43,741 nucleotides of DNA from Coxiellaceae bacterium (GTDB lineage Bacteria; Pseudomonadota; Gammaproteobacteria; Coxiellales; Coxiellaceae): assembly GCA_021731545.1 (NCBI GenBank), contig JAKFXE010000009.1:1-43741 (forward strand), read 5' to 3'. The position numbers and the translations under genes were made by a program. This document shows, piece by piece, positions 24,824 through 32,751 of this stretch. Below the pieces are notes generated by a model. It searched no databases and was not told the DNA's origin. It was given only the letters and a program-made list of their open reading frames with translations. The first letter of the stretch is position 1. The number at the start of each line of letters is the position of its first letter.

Positions 24824-25819
24824 TACAATCTCTCTAATCAACTCGGGCCCTCGATAAATAAGGCCCGCGTACACTTGCACTAAAGAAGCACCTGCCTTAG
24901 ATTTTTCCTGTGCATCTTGTGCGGATAAAATACCGCCCACCCCCACAATAGGCAGTCGGCTTCCACAGTATTCATGCAAGAGCTTAATCATCACGGTGGA
25001 TTTTAAAGCCAAGGGTTTTCCGCTTAAACCCCCTTGTTCTGTACTGTATTTTGAGCTACGAACACCCGTTCGATCTAAGGTCGTATTGGTGGCAATAACA
25101 CCTTCTATTTCATAGCGCAGCAATAAATCGGCCAATACATACAACTCTTCTGGGTTTAAATCAGGGGATATTTTTACCAACAAAGGAACCGAGCGTTGAT
25201 GCTGTTTAGCGAGTTGTGCTTGCCGCGTTTTTAATGCCTTTAATAAATCCTCCAAATACTGCTCTTGCTGTAATTCACGCAGGCCGGGAGTATTAGGCGA
25301 TGAAATATTCAGCGTGATGTAATCAGCCAGGGGATACACTTTCTCTAAACAATAACGATAATCCTCAACGGCCTGAGCCAAAGGAGTTTCTTTGTTTTTA
25401 CCAATATTAACCCCCACAATCCCTTCTAATTTTCGTTGCTTTAAGCGAGTGACTAAATGATCAACACCCTGATTATTAAAACCCATGCGATTAATCAGCG
25501 CTTGCTCAGCCTCTAGACGAAAAAGACGTGGCCTGGGGTTTCCAGGCTGGGGTTTGGGGGTTACCGTACCGACCTCCACAAAACCAAAGCCCAGAGCCAG
25601 CCAGGCGTCAATACACTCCCCATCCTTATCTAAGCCCGCCGCCAAACCGACCGGATTGGGAAAATGCAGCCCCCACTGAGAGCAAGGCGCAGAGGGCACA
25701 GAATCTCGCATTTTCTTGGTCCAAAACAAGGGAAGGCCGTAGCGCAATGAGACTAAGCTTAGGCAATGTGCTGCCTCAGGATTTAGGCGAAAGAGCAGTG
25801 GTTTTAAGAGTGAATACAT
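24809..25819 (-). CDS. pyrD: Dihydroorotate dehydrogenase (quinone), class 2
   Basis: Membrane-associated flavoenzyme of pyrimidine synthesis, oxidising dihydroorotate to orotate with quinone as acceptor. The N-terminal helices (about residues 1-40, MYSLLKPLLFRLNPEAAH) are the quinone/membrane extension that marks class 2. FMN and substrate motifs: NPVGLAAGLDKDGECIDA, GFVEVGTVTPKPQPGNPRPR, NRMGFNNQG, NISSPNTPGLRELQ with the catalytic Ser, LVKISPDL, ATNTTLDR, GGLSGKPL and GVGGI. The 336-residue length is normal. It is encoded alone, convergent with the upstream plus-strand run (15-base overlap of the ends) and divergent from the next orphan. Confidence 0.97.
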   Translation of the reverse strand: MYSLLKPLLFRLNPEAAHCLSLVSLRYGLPLFWTKKMRDSVPSAPCSQWGLHFPNPVGLAAGLDKDGECIDAWLALGFGFVEVGTVTPKPQPGNPRPRLFRLEAEQALINRMGFNNQGVDHLVTRLKQRKLEGIVGVNIGKNKETPLAQAVEDYRYCLEKVYPLADYITLNISSPNTPGLRELQQEQYLEDLLKALKTRQAQLAKQHQRSVPLLVKISPDLNPEELYVLADLLLRYEIEGVIATNTTLDRTGVRSSKYSTEQGGLSGKPLALKSTVMIKLLHEYCGSRLPIVGVGGILSAQDAQEKSKAGASLVQVYAGLIYRGPELIREIVSNWG

Positions 25820-25843
25820 GTTTTTCCCAATACGGTTCTCTGC

Positions 25844-25849
25844 TATATT
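25844..25849 (+). promoter_or_regulatory. Candidate -10 element for the 25882 gene
   Basis: TATATT, 32 bases before the start codon, with a T-rich stretch 17 bases upstream (TTTTTC) as a weak -35. It lies in the 62-base gap shared with divergent pyrD. Confidence 0.35.
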
Positions 25850-25881
25850 AACAGCAGTCTTACTCTGAGATAAGGACCTCT

Positions 25882-26694
25882 ATGCCAGAACAAGGAAGCT
25901 ATTTTCTATCGACCTATGCCAAGATTGCCTTAAGCGACTGGCACCTGCTGGCTGGATACATTCAGCGCTACAGCACCCCCATTCAAAAACCCGCTGAAAG
26001 CCCTGCGGAAACAGTCTCACAGCAGGCCGTTTTACTGTCGGATCTACAGATTGCAGAAGCCTTAAAAGGACCCTACTCCAGCTTTTTAAAACAAAAAATG
26101 CTGGATTATGGAAATTTACAGCGCGTTAAATCCAAACACATCACCACCCAAGAAGAATTTTTTAAACGTGAAATGAATGCCCCCCTGCCCACCGAAAAAG
26201 ACACTCTTTCTGCCGAGATCGTTAAACAGGTTTCAAAACCCACGCTGGAAAGTCTACAAACTCAACTGAATCAAATTACCCAAGAGCATCATCAACAATG
26301 GGTGGATGCGCTCAGCTATTGGAAAAATGGCTTGCTTCAATATTTTGATCAAAGCAAATTGGCTTTTTCTGAGCTTGAAATTCAAGATTTTAACTGGGAC
26401 CAATCGGCTTCAGAGCTTTTCAAAACATTTACTGAAAGCAAAGTTGAATTGCCCAAACTAAAGAAAGGCTGCACTACTTTTGGGGCTTATTTGAAGTTAA
26501 AATCAACCCTGGCCGTTTATAGTTCATTAAGTCGACGCATGCAAGCTCACTCCGAAAAAGAGGTGAGCCAGGTGTTAAAACCCCTCAGTAATTATTTTGA
26601 TGATGTGGAAAAATATGAATTACAAATGTTAGATTCTCAACACGCTCAAACGCTACAAATCCTGCAGCCCATTGCCTTTGCTTTGCCGGCTTAA
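25882..26694 (+). CDS. Uncharacterised 270-residue soluble protein
   Basis: Not recognised. The start is firm: AAGGAC lies seven bases before ATG and an AT-rich promoter region is adjacent. The protein has no signal peptide or membrane segment. It is helical and rich in Gln, Lys and Glu, with one heptad-like stretch about residues 100-145 (LESLQTQLNQITQEHHQQW) that could form a coiled coil, and a helical C-terminal third with KLKSTLAVYSSLSRRMQAH. The single cysteine sits in KKGCTTFGAYLK. It stands alone between pyrD and rluB, so context gives no function. It may be a lineage-specific protein or a secreted effector; neither can be shown here. Confidence 0.7.
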   Translation: MPEQGSYFLSTYAKIALSDWHLLAGYIQRYSTPIQKPAESPAETVSQQAVLLSDLQIAEALKGPYSSFLKQKMLDYGNLQRVKSKHITTQEEFFKREMNAPLPTEKDTLSAEIVKQVSKPTLESLQTQLNQITQEHHQQWVDALSYWKNGLLQYFDQSKLAFSELEIQDFNWDQSASELFKTFTESKVELPKLKKGCTTFGAYLKLKSTLAVYSSLSRRMQAHSEKEVSQVLKPLSNYFDDVEKYELQMLDSQHAQTLQILQPIAFALPA

Positions 26695-26696
26695 AA

Positions 26697-26726
26697 GAAG
26701 GGCGGGCACAAGACCCACCCCTACGA
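26697..26726. repeat. Dispersed-type palindromic repeat between convergent genes
   Basis: GAAGGGCGGGCACAAGACCC followed by ACCCCTACG. GGGCGGG can pair imperfectly with CCCACCC around ACAAGA. The unit resembles a repeat often seen between genes in unrelated bacteria and shares the TGGGT/GTAGG core (in reverse complement) with 7563-7605. Lying between convergent stops, it may serve as a two-way terminator, though it lacks a T run. Confidence 0.5.
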
Positions 26727-26736
26727 AAGATTTAAC

Positions 26737-27480
26737 TTAATTCTTTTCGGGAGTCTTCTGAACAGCTTCTAACAAATCATCCAGCTCTTTGCCTTCTAAT
26801 TCATCACACATGCCCTGCTTTAAATGACGCGGCATCATTAAGGGTCCGTAGCGAACCCGAATGAGTCGACTCACGGCCAAATTACAGGCTTCAAACATGC
26901 GCCGCACAAAACGATTTCGACCTTCCATCGTAACCAAGTGATACCAATGGTTAACGCCCTCTCCACCGGCATCCACCAAATGCTCAAAGCGACCGATTCC
27001 ATCGGATAAATGAATCCCATTGGTTAGGCGTATGGCATCCTCTTCACTGATCGTTCCCAATATTCGAGCGGCATATTCGCGCTCGATCTGTGTCTTAGGA
27101 TGCATCAACTGATTGGCAAGCTCGCCATCATTACAAAACAACAACAAGCCTGAGGTATTAATATCTAAACGACCGACACTGACCCAGCGTCCCTGAACGC
27201 GCGGCAGAGCATCAAAAACGGTAGGGCGACCCTCAGGGTCACTGCGCGTACAGATTTCACCCGGGGGTTTGTGATAGATTAAAACCCTGGGTCTGGAGGC
27301 TGTTTCTAAGAGGTGAACGGCTTTATTGTCCACGCTAAGGCGAGCGCTAGGCTCCACTCGATCTCCCAGCTTCGCCACCTTTCCATCGACTTTAACTCGA
27401 CCTTGCTCAATCCATTGCTCTGCTTGACGACGTGAACCTAATCCTGCACGTGCTAATACTTTTTGAATTTTTTCAGACAT
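26737..27480 (-). CDS. rluB: Ribosomal large subunit pseudouridine synthase B
   Basis: RsuA/RluB family enzyme that makes pseudouridine in 23S rRNA. From the ATG at 27480, residues about 2-50 are an S4 RNA-binding domain (KIQKVLARAGLGSRRQAEQW, then GRVKVDGK). The catalytic motif GRLDINTSGLLLFCNDG has the nucleophilic Asp near residue 104, and KTQIEREYAARI and EGRNRFVRRMF follow. Length 247; the E. coli enzyme is longer mainly through its C-terminal tail. The frame is open upstream to 27516, but those 12 residues precede the canonical MSEKIQKVLA. It overlaps the scpB stop by eight bases, giving the common scpA-scpB-rluB arrangement. Confidence 0.93.
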   Translation of the reverse strand: MSEKIQKVLARAGLGSRRQAEQWIEQGRVKVDGKVAKLGDRVEPSARLSVDNKAVHLLETASRPRVLIYHKPPGEICTRSDPEGRPTVFDALPRVQGRWVSVGRLDINTSGLLLFCNDGELANQLMHPKTQIEREYAARILGTISEEDAIRLTNGIHLSDGIGRFEHLVDAGGEGVNHWYHLVTMEGRNRFVRRMFEACNLAVSRLIRVRYGPLMMPRHLKQGMCDELEGKELDDLLEAVQKTPEKN

Positions 27481-28204
27481 CGCGCTCTTCGGGTACCTCG
27501 GAAATGGGATCTTCAATTAAGATCTCTTCTTCTAACTCTAGATCGGCCAATTTATTTTCTGCGGAGTCTTCTTCAGGCAGCTCATCATCAAAAAAGGCAT
27601 GCTCTTCCACTTCACTAGCCCCCACACCAACCCCCTCTACCTCTAAAGCAAACTGTTGCTGCAGTTTTTGCTCCACTTGATCCATATCCATTAAGGCTTG
27701 CAAAGAAGGTAGCTCACTTAAACTTTTCAAATTAAAGTAATCCAGGAATTGTTTAGTTGTCCCAAAAAGCGCGGGTTTTCCAGGTACGTCTTTATAACCC
27801 ACGACTTTAATCCACTCACGTTCCTGCAGCAATCTCACAATATTGGCATTGATAGCTACACCGCGTACATCTTCAATTTCACCGCGTGTTACGGGTTGAC
27901 GATACGCCACTAAGGCCAAGGTTTCCAGTAAAGCGCGTGAATAACGAGGGGGCTTCTTTTCCCAAAGTCGTTGCAACCAATTTGCATACTCCTGCCGCAC
28001 TTGAAAGCGGTAACCACTGGCCACTTCAACCAACTCTAAGGGACGGGATTCATAATCACCCCTTAATTCTGCAAGGGCTCCATGAATATCCTTCGCCGTA
28101 GGTTTATTAGGCTCGAATAAAAACTGTAGGCGCTCTGTTGTTAAAGGCTCGCCTGCTGCAAATAAAGCCGCTTCAATAATGTATTTTAAATTTTCAATAC
28201 TCAT
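27473..28204 (-). CDS. scpB: Segregation and condensation protein B
   Basis: ScpB, the winged-helix (kite) subunit of the Smc-ScpAB condensin-like complex that organises the chromosome. IENLKYIIEAALFAAGEPLT opens the first winged helix; SRALLETLALVAYRQPVTRGEIEDVRGV is the hallmark second-domain motif, followed by ERE-WIKVVG and FGTTKQFLDYFNL. The 243-residue length includes an acidic C-terminal tail (about 200-243, rich in Glu/Asp) longer than in many relatives. Translationally coupled: ATGA overlap with scpA and an eight-base overlap with rluB. No smc gene is in the window. Confidence 0.95.
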   Translation of the reverse strand: MSIENLKYIIEAALFAAGEPLTTERLQFLFEPNKPTAKDIHGALAELRGDYESRPLELVEVASGYRFQVRQEYANWLQRLWEKKPPRYSRALLETLALVAYRQPVTRGEIEDVRGVAINANIVRLLQEREWIKVVGYKDVPGKPALFGTTKQFLDYFNLKSLSELPSLQALMDMDQVEQKLQQQFALEVEGVGVGASEVEEHAFFDDELPEEDSAENKLADLELEEEILIEDPISEVPEERDV

Positions 28205-29034
28205 TCGAACTCCGTTTCTTGATCATCCAAATTCATCCCAGCCGCTTTTCCTTTCACATAAATAGGCGCAAAAGCTTCCGACTGTACTAATTCAATAGCA
28301 GAAAGTCTAATCAATTCCAAAACAGCAATCAGCGTTACTACGACACCGATGCGGCCTTCCTCTACCGTAAACAGTTCAACAAAGGGTGTAAATTGATCTG
28401 GGCTAAGCTGCTCTAAAAGTCGCGTCATACGCTCACGCACAGAGAGACCCTCAGGCAAAACTTGATGATTGGCGTATAATTTAGCTCGCTTTAATACATC
28501 ACGCAGCGCTAAGGTGATTTCAGCAAAATCTACTTCTGGATGAGGCTGCTGAACATCCATCCGCGGTTGAATAACCTCTGTCGCAAAGCAATCACGATCC
28601 ATGCGTGGCAACTCATCTAAATTCAAGGCCGCTTGTCTATAGCGCTCATATTCTTGTAAGCGCCGCACTAACTCAGCACGAGGATCTTCAGGCTCTTCTC
28701 CATCCACCGTGGGTCGAGGAAGCAGCATTCTGGATTTAATCTCTGCCAACATAGCGGCCATGACTAAATACTCAGCCGCCAGCTCCAACTGCAAATCCTG
28801 CATCACTTCAATAAAATTAAGGTACTGGCGCGTTAAATCCGCCACAGGAATGTCGAGTATATCCAGATTCTGCTTCTTGATGAGATAGAGTAGAAGATCT
28901 AAAGGCCCTTCAAAGGCCTCGAGAATGACTTTCAAAGCCCCGGGTGGGATATAAAGGTCTTGAGGCAACTCTGTGATCAGATCACGCCCTACGCGGGCCA
29001 GGTTTTGGGCCTCCGGTATTTCTAAGACATGCAT
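28201..29034 (-). CDS. scpA: Segregation and condensation protein A
   Basis: ScpA, the kleisin of the Smc-ScpAB complex. FEGPLDLLLYLIKKQNLDIL (about residues 39-58) is the signature N-terminal Smc-neck-binding region, followed by IPVADLTRQYLNFIE, YLVMAAMLAEIKSRMLLP, a middle linker with ELVRRLQEYERYRQAALNL, and a C-terminal winged helix (GRIGVVVTLIAVLELIRLSA) that binds the Smc cap. The 277-residue length is typical of gamma-proteobacterial forms. The first 30 residues precede the conserved start of the domain, so a later start is possible, but none has a clearly better site. First gene of scpA-scpB-rluB. Confidence 0.95.
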   Translation of the reverse strand: MHVLEIPEAQNLARVGRDLITELPQDLYIPPGALKVILEAFEGPLDLLLYLIKKQNLDILDIPVADLTRQYLNFIEVMQDLQLELAAEYLVMAAMLAEIKSRMLLPRPTVDGEEPEDPRAELVRRLQEYERYRQAALNLDELPRMDRDCFATEVIQPRMDVQQPHPEVDFAEITLALRDVLKRAKLYANHQVLPEGLSVRERMTRLLEQLSPDQFTPFVELFTVEEGRIGVVVTLIAVLELIRLSAIELVQSEAFAPIYVKGKAAGMNLDDQETEFE

Positions 29035-29148
29035 TCAATTACGCCTGTATTTTAAGCTAAGAGAATGATAACCCAGGCAAGGGTATAAGGGAATCTTCTT
29101 GGGCACAGCCTGCTAGAAGGCTAAGGACGAATATGCTAAGGTGAGCCC

Positions 29149-29694
29149 ATGAAAAAGCTGCTCTATGATTATTTCCCAATTCTGTGTTTTTTTGTGGCCT
29201 ATAAGCTCTACGGAATCTATACCGCCACTGCCGTTACTATGGCCGCCGCTTTTCTTCAGGTGAGCATCGACTGGCTAAAATACCATCGCTTTGATAAATT
29301 ACATTTGATTACGCTAGCACTCATTTTACTCATGGGAAGCGCAACCCTTATTTCTCATGACGATATTTTCATCAAATGGAAGCCCTCTCTCATCTATTGG
29401 CTCTTTGCTGCTTTGCTTCTAGGAAGCCAATTTATAGGCTCAAAACCACTGATGAGTCGCCTGCTCTCTGAGCAAGTTCAATTACCCAAAAAAATCTGGA
29501 CTCATATTAATGTAAGCTGGGGTATTTTTTTTGCAGCGATGGGCGTGGCTAATGTGTATGTCGTTTATCATTATGACACCGACACCTGGGTTAACTTCAA
29601 ATTATTTGGCACCCTGGGACTCACCCTAGTCTTTTGCATCGCTCAAGGATTTTATGTGGCTCGCCACACTTCGAGCACCCACACTAAACAATAG
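29149..29694 (+). CDS. yciB: Septation protein A / inner membrane-spanning protein YciB
   Basis: A 181-residue inner-membrane protein (E. coli YciB is 179), linked to envelope integrity and cell division. About five hydrophobic segments are seen. Family features are the N-terminal DYFPILCFFVAYKLYGIYTA, VTMAAAFLQVSIDWLKYHRF, FIKWKPSLIYWLFAALLLGS, LPKKIWTHINVSWGIFFAAM and YDTDTWVNFKLFGTLGLTL. GTGAG lies five to nine bases before ATG. It is followed after nine bases by the bolA homolog, a pairing seen in other gamma-proteobacteria. Confidence 0.94.
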   Translation: MKKLLYDYFPILCFFVAYKLYGIYTATAVTMAAAFLQVSIDWLKYHRFDKLHLITLALILLMGSATLISHDDIFIKWKPSLIYWLFAALLLGSQFIGSKPLMSRLLSEQVQLPKKIWTHINVSWGIFFAAMGVANVYVVYHYDTDTWVNFKLFGTLGLTLVFCIAQGFYVARHTSSTHTKQ

Positions 29695-29703
29695 AGGCTT
29701 GCT

Positions 29704-29955
29704 TTGAATCGTCTTGAGCTCATTCGCACTAAACTCATAGAGGCCTTTGATCCTCTCGAGCTTAATCTTGAGGATGAAAGCCATTTACATAGTGGGCACG
29801 CAGGGGCTCGGGACGGACGGGGACATTTTGCACTCACCCTTAAAAGCTCTGTTTTTAACGGAAAAACACGGCTGCAACAACATCAGTTGATTTATCAAGC
29901 GCTAGGCTCTTTAATGCACAGTGATATTCATGCTCTAAGAATCAAAGTTAAATAA
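29704..29955 (+). CDS. bolA: BolA family protein (TTG start)
   Basis: An 83-residue BolA-like protein; the family works with monothiol glutaredoxins in iron-sulfur cluster handling and has a KH-like fold. Motifs: LNLEDESHLHSGHAGARDG, GHFALTLKSSVFNGKTRLQQ and HQLIYQAL..LMHSDIHALRI. The conserved His in GHF and the loop His in SHLHSGH are present. The start is TTG at 29704, supported by AGAGG six bases upstream and by the family N-terminus; no ATG is available. It ends four bases before the convergent MFS gene, with no room for a terminator between. Confidence 0.9.
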   Translation: MNRLELIRTKLIEAFDPLELNLEDESHLHSGHAGARDGRGHFALTLKSSVFNGKTRLQQHQLIYQALGSLMHSDIHALRIKVK

Positions 29956-29959
29956 TTTC

Positions 29960-31240
29960 TTAAGACTCAAGCTGCTTACAATAGGTTTCTTTTAAGAATA
30001 AACTCAAGAATGCACCCAAAAGCATGCCCACAGGCAAGAGCGACAAAGCAATTTGATAATCGTGTGTCGAGTAGATTCGAACTCCATTAAGCATAGTGCC
30101 ATCCCACAAATAATCTAAAATAATACCCACGATCGGCACCAACAAGCCACCCATCATTGTAATCATATTGGTAATCGCCAAAGCTGTTCCTGTAAGACTC
30201 GAGGGACTAATTTCTCGGCTCACGGGAAAGATAAGTACTTGAGTGCTGGCAAAAATACCGGAGGCAAATAATACAAACATCAATAGAGTTGCATTGAGTG
30301 GAACATAAATAACAATGCCCGTTAAAATAGCCGCAATAACGCCGCCTATGCTCATCAAAGTTCGACGACGACGCAAAGTATCGGATAACCAACCCATGAA
30401 GGGCCCACCGATACCCCAGCCCAAAAACAACACTGAAGCTCCTTGGGCGGCTTTTTCCGATGAAAAGTGTAGGCCCTGTCTTAAGAAGGGAATTTCCCAC
30501 AGCTCCGCAAAAGTGGAAAGTGACATATACAACAAACAACCAAAGGCACCATTGATCCAAATTTGTGGGTTTTTGAAAATACGCCACAATTCTGGCCAGG
30601 CGAGCTTTACGCTGTGCAATTGCACCATTTCAGAGGAAGAGGAATAAACAATCTCCTCATTTTTGTCACGCACCACAGCATAAATAACAAAGGCTAGAAA
30701 CAGGCCAACGACCGTTGCCCAAAAGCAGGTTGCACGCCAACCGAGAAAGTTCACCAAGGTCGTTAAAAAAACAGCCCCTAAAACTCCTCCTGACATACCT
30801 AAGGCTAAGGCAATACCCGCAATCAAGCCAAAACGATGTGGGGGTAGCCAAATACTAGCTAATTTCAACACGCCCACAAAAGCAAAGGCAGATCCAAAAC
30901 CCATTAAGAAACGACCCAATTGAGCGACCAATAAAATCTCCGTGGCCGCAAAAAGATAAGCACCGACACAGCAACAGAACGTCGCCGCGGTTAACAAGCG
31001 ACGAGGGCCATAACGATCCAGGAGCAAACCCACCAACAACTGCATGGGCACATAAATATAATAATAAATAGCCGATAAATTTCCGAAAGAAGCCGCGCTC
31101 AAATTATAGGTATGCATTAACTGCTGAGACATCACGCTCGGTGATACACGCAGTAAGTATTCATAACAGTAAAAAACAGCGCCCAGAGAACAAATAAACC
31201 ACGGTAAAAGCATACTGTGTTTAGTTGCTTGTGAATTCAT
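29960..31240 (-). CDS. Major facilitator superfamily transporter
   Basis: A 426-residue inner-membrane transporter with twelve predicted helices in two halves. LVGLLLDRYGPRRLLTAATF (about residues 68-87) is the MFS signature loop between TM2 and TM3, and a matching loop FMGWLSDTLRRRRTLMSIGG lies between TM8 and TM9. GRFLMGFGSAFAFVGVLKLA marks TM4, and the TM5 motif reads ALGMSGGVLGAVF. Overall pattern is like sugar-phosphate/anion or phthalate-type families rich in Legionella and Coxiella; the substrate cannot be predicted. It is encoded alone, convergent with bolA. Confidence 0.92.
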   Translation of the reverse strand: MNSQATKHSMLLPWFICSLGAVFYCYEYLLRVSPSVMSQQLMHTYNLSAASFGNLSAIYYYIYVPMQLLVGLLLDRYGPRRLLTAATFCCCVGAYLFAATEILLVAQLGRFLMGFGSAFAFVGVLKLASIWLPPHRFGLIAGIALALGMSGGVLGAVFLTTLVNFLGWRATCFWATVVGLFLAFVIYAVVRDKNEEIVYSSSSEMVQLHSVKLAWPELWRIFKNPQIWINGAFGCLLYMSLSTFAELWEIPFLRQGLHFSSEKAAQGASVLFLGWGIGGPFMGWLSDTLRRRRTLMSIGGVIAAILTGIVIYVPLNATLLMFVLFASGIFASTQVLIFPVSREISPSSLTGTALAITNMITMMGGLLVPIVGIILDYLWDGTMLNGVRIYSTHDYQIALSLLPVGMLLGAFLSLFLKETYCKQLES

Positions 31241-31363
31241 TCTTTTTCCTTAAGGTTCAACTTTTCCCAGACAAACTAGGATTTTTTTGAGACTGAAAAC
31301 AGATTTCAATGACTCAATCTGCCGCTTCAAAACTCCATAAAGGATGCACATCCAAACAGCATT

Positions 31364-31385
31364 AGCCTCGTAAGAATACGAGGCT
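31364..31385. repeat. Perfect 8-bp inverted repeat upstream of rpmE
   Basis: AGCCTCGT, six-base loop AAGAAT, then ACGAGGCT. It lies about 60 bases ahead of the rpmE -35 element and about 120 bases upstream of the divergent MFS start. No U run follows in either direction, so it is not a standard terminator; it could be an operator. Confidence 0.5.
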
Positions 31386-31447
31386 GGGGTATAGTACCTA
31401 GGCTTAAGTTTGATTACAACCGTAGGGCAAATTTAGGGCAAAGCCTC

Positions 31448-31476
31448 TTGCGAAGGGGGGGCTTTTAGGCTATAGT
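31448..31476 (+). promoter_or_regulatory. Sigma-70-type promoter of rpmE
   Basis: TTGCGA (31448-31453), a 17-base spacer and TATAGT (31471-31476): four of six and five of six matches at ideal spacing. Transcription would begin near 31483, about 25 bases before the rpmE start; the ribosome binding site is TGAGGAT. Confidence 0.65.
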
Positions 31477-31507
31477 TCCGCCCTCCAAAAAGGCCTGAGG
31501 ATAAAGT

Positions 31508-31750
31508 ATGCAACCCGAAATTCACCCCGCTTATCATGAGATTAGCGTTACCTGCAGCTGCGGAAACACCTTCGCAACTCGCTCTACCTTGGATAAAAAT
31601 GACCTGCACTTAGACATCTGTGCTAAATGCCACCCTTTCTTTACAGGCCAGCAAAAGCGTATCGATACCGGTGGCCGCATTGAGCGCTTTAACAAGAAAT
31701 TTCAGCGTCCTGGGTCTCAAAAACCTGATGCAAATTCGGAAAAAGCATAA
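31508..31750 (+). CDS. rpmE: Ribosomal protein L31
   Basis: An 80-residue zinc-binding protein of the large ribosomal subunit, linking 50S and 30S. The zinc-holding form is indicated by Cys16 and Cys18 in VTCSCGNTF and Cys37/Cys40 in [12 protein letters not shown], followed by the family end [13 protein letters not shown] short tail ([15 protein letters not shown]) extends beyond the core. Monocistronic with its own promoter. Confidence 0.97.
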   Translation: MQPEIHPAYHEISVTCSCGNTFATRSTLDKNDLHLDICAKCHPFFTGQQKRIDTGGRIERFNKKFQRPGSQKPDANSEKA

Positions 31751-31769
31751 ATCTACCCTTTCCCTCGCA

Positions 31770-31790
31770 AGGGTGTTTAACAGACACCCT
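31770..31790. terminator. Possible terminator hairpin between rpmE and dusA
   Basis: AGGGTGT and ACACCCT pair perfectly around TTAACAG, just after rpmE and overlapping the dusA stop. The left arm can also pair with ACCCTT at 31755-31760, so two exclusive hairpins are possible. Neither is followed by a good T run, so termination is only suggested. Confidence 0.4.
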
Positions 31791-32751
31791 ACATAAGTCT
31801 CAGCAAAGCCGCTTCAATCACCCGAATACCCAAGCCCTCTTCCCCCCCCTGCTCGCTTAAGTGACGACGCCATTGACGCGCGCCCGGCTGACCTTGAAAT
31901 AATCCCAATAAATGTCGAATTAAAGAACGCAATCGCACCCCACGCTGCAACTGTTCTGCCACATAGGGTAGATAGGCCCGCACGACCTCTGTTTGAGTTA
32001 AGGGTGCTCGAGTGTCCCCATAAAAGCATTGATCAACATGCGCTAAAGCATAAGGATTGGCATAGGCTTCTCGACCCATCATCACTCCATCCAGATAAGA
32101 CAAATGCATTTGTGCGGCTTCTATCGTTTTAATGCCTCCATTTAAAATAAAGTGTAATGAAGGAAAATCTTGCTTGAGTTGATACACCACTTCATAACGC
32201 AGGGGCGGAATCTCACGGTTTTCTTTGGGGCTTAGTCCTTTCAACCAAGCTTTACGCGCATGTACAATAAAACTTTCACAACCGGCCGCTGAAACGCTTT
32301 GAATAAAATGATGCAGTTCCGCATAAGAGTCTTGTTCATCTACGCCAATTCGTGTTTTCACAGTGACGGGAATTTCAACGCGGGCTTTCATGGCAGACAC
32401 ACACTCAGCCACCAATTGAGGCTGCAGCATTAAACAGGCGCCAAATTGCCCTGACTGAACACGATCACTAGGACAGCCCACATTTAAATTGATTTCATCG
32501 TATCCATAGTCTTGCGCAATAGCAGCCGCTTCAGCCAATTCCGCAGGATGAGAGCCTCCTAATTGAATCGCCACAGGGTGTTCGCACTTACTATATTCCA
32601 ACAAATAATCTCGGTTTCCGTGTAAAAGAGCGGAGGTTGTTAGCATTTCCGTGTATAAAAGCGTATGGCGAGTGATCAGGCGCATCAATGCTCGATAATG
32701 CCTATCCGTCCACGCCATCATGGGAGCCACAGAAATGAGAGGGGCTTTCAT
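31789..32751 (-). CDS. dusA: tRNA-dihydrouridine(20/20a) synthase
   Basis: FMN enzyme reducing uridine in the D-loop of tRNAs. SVAPMMAWTDRHYR (about residues 7-20) and NLNVGCPSDRVQSGQFGACLM (catalytic Cys near 92) are diagnostic, with VKTRIGVDEQDSY, FIVHARKAWLKGLSP, HFILNGGI and DGVMMGREAYANPY further on. The A-W-x-D-R-H-x-R and HARKAWL variants are those of DusA rather than DusB/DusC. Length 320. The start overlaps the purF stop by one base (TAATG), an unusual partner for purF and apparently the last gene of this minus-strand block. Confidence 0.95.
   Translation of the reverse strand: MKAPLISVAPMMAWTDRHYRALMRLITRHTLLYTEMLTTSALLHGNRDYLLEYSKCEHPVAIQLGGSHPAELAEAAAIAQDYGYDEINLNVGCPSDRVQSGQFGACLMLQPQLVAECVSAMKARVEIPVTVKTRIGVDEQDSYAELHHFIQSVSAAGCESFIVHARKAWLKGLSPKENREIPPLRYEVVYQLKQDFPSLHFILNGGIKTIEAAQMHLSYLDGVMMGREAYANPYALAHVDQCFYGDTRAPLTQTEVVRAYLPYVAEQLQRGVRLRSLIRHLLGLFQGQPGARQWRRHLSEQGGEEGLGIRVIEAALLRLM

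Noticed and set aside
30207-30587. A 126-codon frame inside the MFS gene
   Set aside because: Same strand, different frame from a clear twelve-helix transporter; no independent start signal or motif.
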